From assembly GCA_011947345.1 (NCBI GenBank), contig JAAVTG010000186.1, positions 49,731 to 113,730 on the forward strand: 64,000 nt of DNA. Direction: 5' to 3'. The notes beneath the pieces are model-generated. The model searched no databases, had not been told where the DNA came from, and saw nothing but the letters and a program-made list of their open reading frames with translations. Positions 63,841 to 64,000 of this stretch are shown piece after piece. Origin of the DNA: Phytophthora quininea. Its lineage: Eukaryota > Oomycota > Peronosporomycetes > Peronosporales > Peronosporaceae. Each line of letters begins with the position of its first letter. Position 1 is the first letter of the stretch. A program made the position numbers and the translations under genes.

Positions 63841-64000
63841 CTATGCCGACTCGGCGTCCTCGACAGTCTTGACGTATTTCGGCACACCGTAGCCGCCATC
63901 AGCGTTGGGCCAGACCCACTTCTGCCAGCCGTCCCGCAGACGGATCGTCTCGTTCTGCTCGTCCAGCTCCAGCGTCTCGGAGGATTTCATGGCCTCCAGC
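63841..64000 (-). CDS. 3' end of a gene running off the window
   Basis: The minus strand is open from the window edge to a TAG at 63841-63843, giving 52 residues with ELDEQNETIRLRDGWQKWVWP and YGVPKYVKTVEDAESA. The composition is that of a normal coding sequence, and no stop interrupts it. The family is not recognisable from this piece. Confidence 0.55.
   Translation of the reverse strand, partial: LEAMKSSETLELDEQNETIRLRDGWQKWVWPNADGGYGVPKYVKTVEDAESA

Noticed and set aside
1..64000. tRNA and rRNA genes
   Set aside because: I did not recognise any cloverleaf with conserved T-loop or any rRNA segment while reading; a covariance-model scan would be decisive.

Overview
The window looks like gene-sparse, repeat-rich DNA from a plant-pathogenic oomycete, most probably a Phytophthora-type genome. 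The evidence is a family of secreted proteins with a signal peptide, RXLR motif, EER motif and W/Y helices; receptor-like TKL kinases with Cys-rich ectodomains; bZIP proteins with a non-standard basic region; short introns of 64-84 bp with GT..AG ends; and mixed Ty3/gypsy, DIRS-like, LINE, DDE_1 and hAT elements. I do not name a species.

Layout. 0-3.3 kb: decayed Ty3/gypsy chromodomain retroelement. 4.2-8.9 kb: four RXLR effector loci. One pair is an inverted repeat; only one of the four is open. 9.2-18.0 kb: nested transposons: LINE1 copy A, LINE2 copy A inserted in a DIRS-like reverse transcriptase, and a DDE_1 transposase inserted in the same DIRS-like element. 18.0-36.9 kb: a large imperfect palindrome. 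Each 6.8-kb arm holds a LINE1 segment, a degraded RXLR gene, a POT/PTR transporter and a divergently transcribed TauD-family dioxygenase. The arms flank an older, more diverged inverted pair of bZIP genes, a bZIP fragment, and a newly recognised DNA element with 34-bp terminal inverted repeats and a 7-bp target duplication. 38.2-43.2 kb: one intact RXLR gene, an intact bZIP gene, a four-exon mitochondrial carrier and a short bZIP gene. 44.6-61.7 kb: a family of six receptor-like TKL kinase genes and pseudogenes, interrupted by an inverted pair of globin-domain genes, LINE2 fragments and a hAT remnant. 61.9-64.0 kb: ordinary genes: a five-exon phosphatidylinositol transfer protein, a small axonemal-like coiled-coil gene and the 3' end of a further gene.

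Genes working together. The transporter and dioxygenase share a 0.7-kb divergent promoter and were duplicated as a unit. The RXLR and TKL families look like lineage-specific expansions under birth and death, shaped by inverted duplication and LINE insertion.

Caveat. Many apparent frameshifts fall in short homopolymer runs, including in housekeeping genes (carrier, phosphatidylinositol transfer protein), and between otherwise near-identical duplicates. Some pseudogene calls may therefore reflect consensus errors rather than real decay. All domain calls are from reading the sequence; no database search was run.
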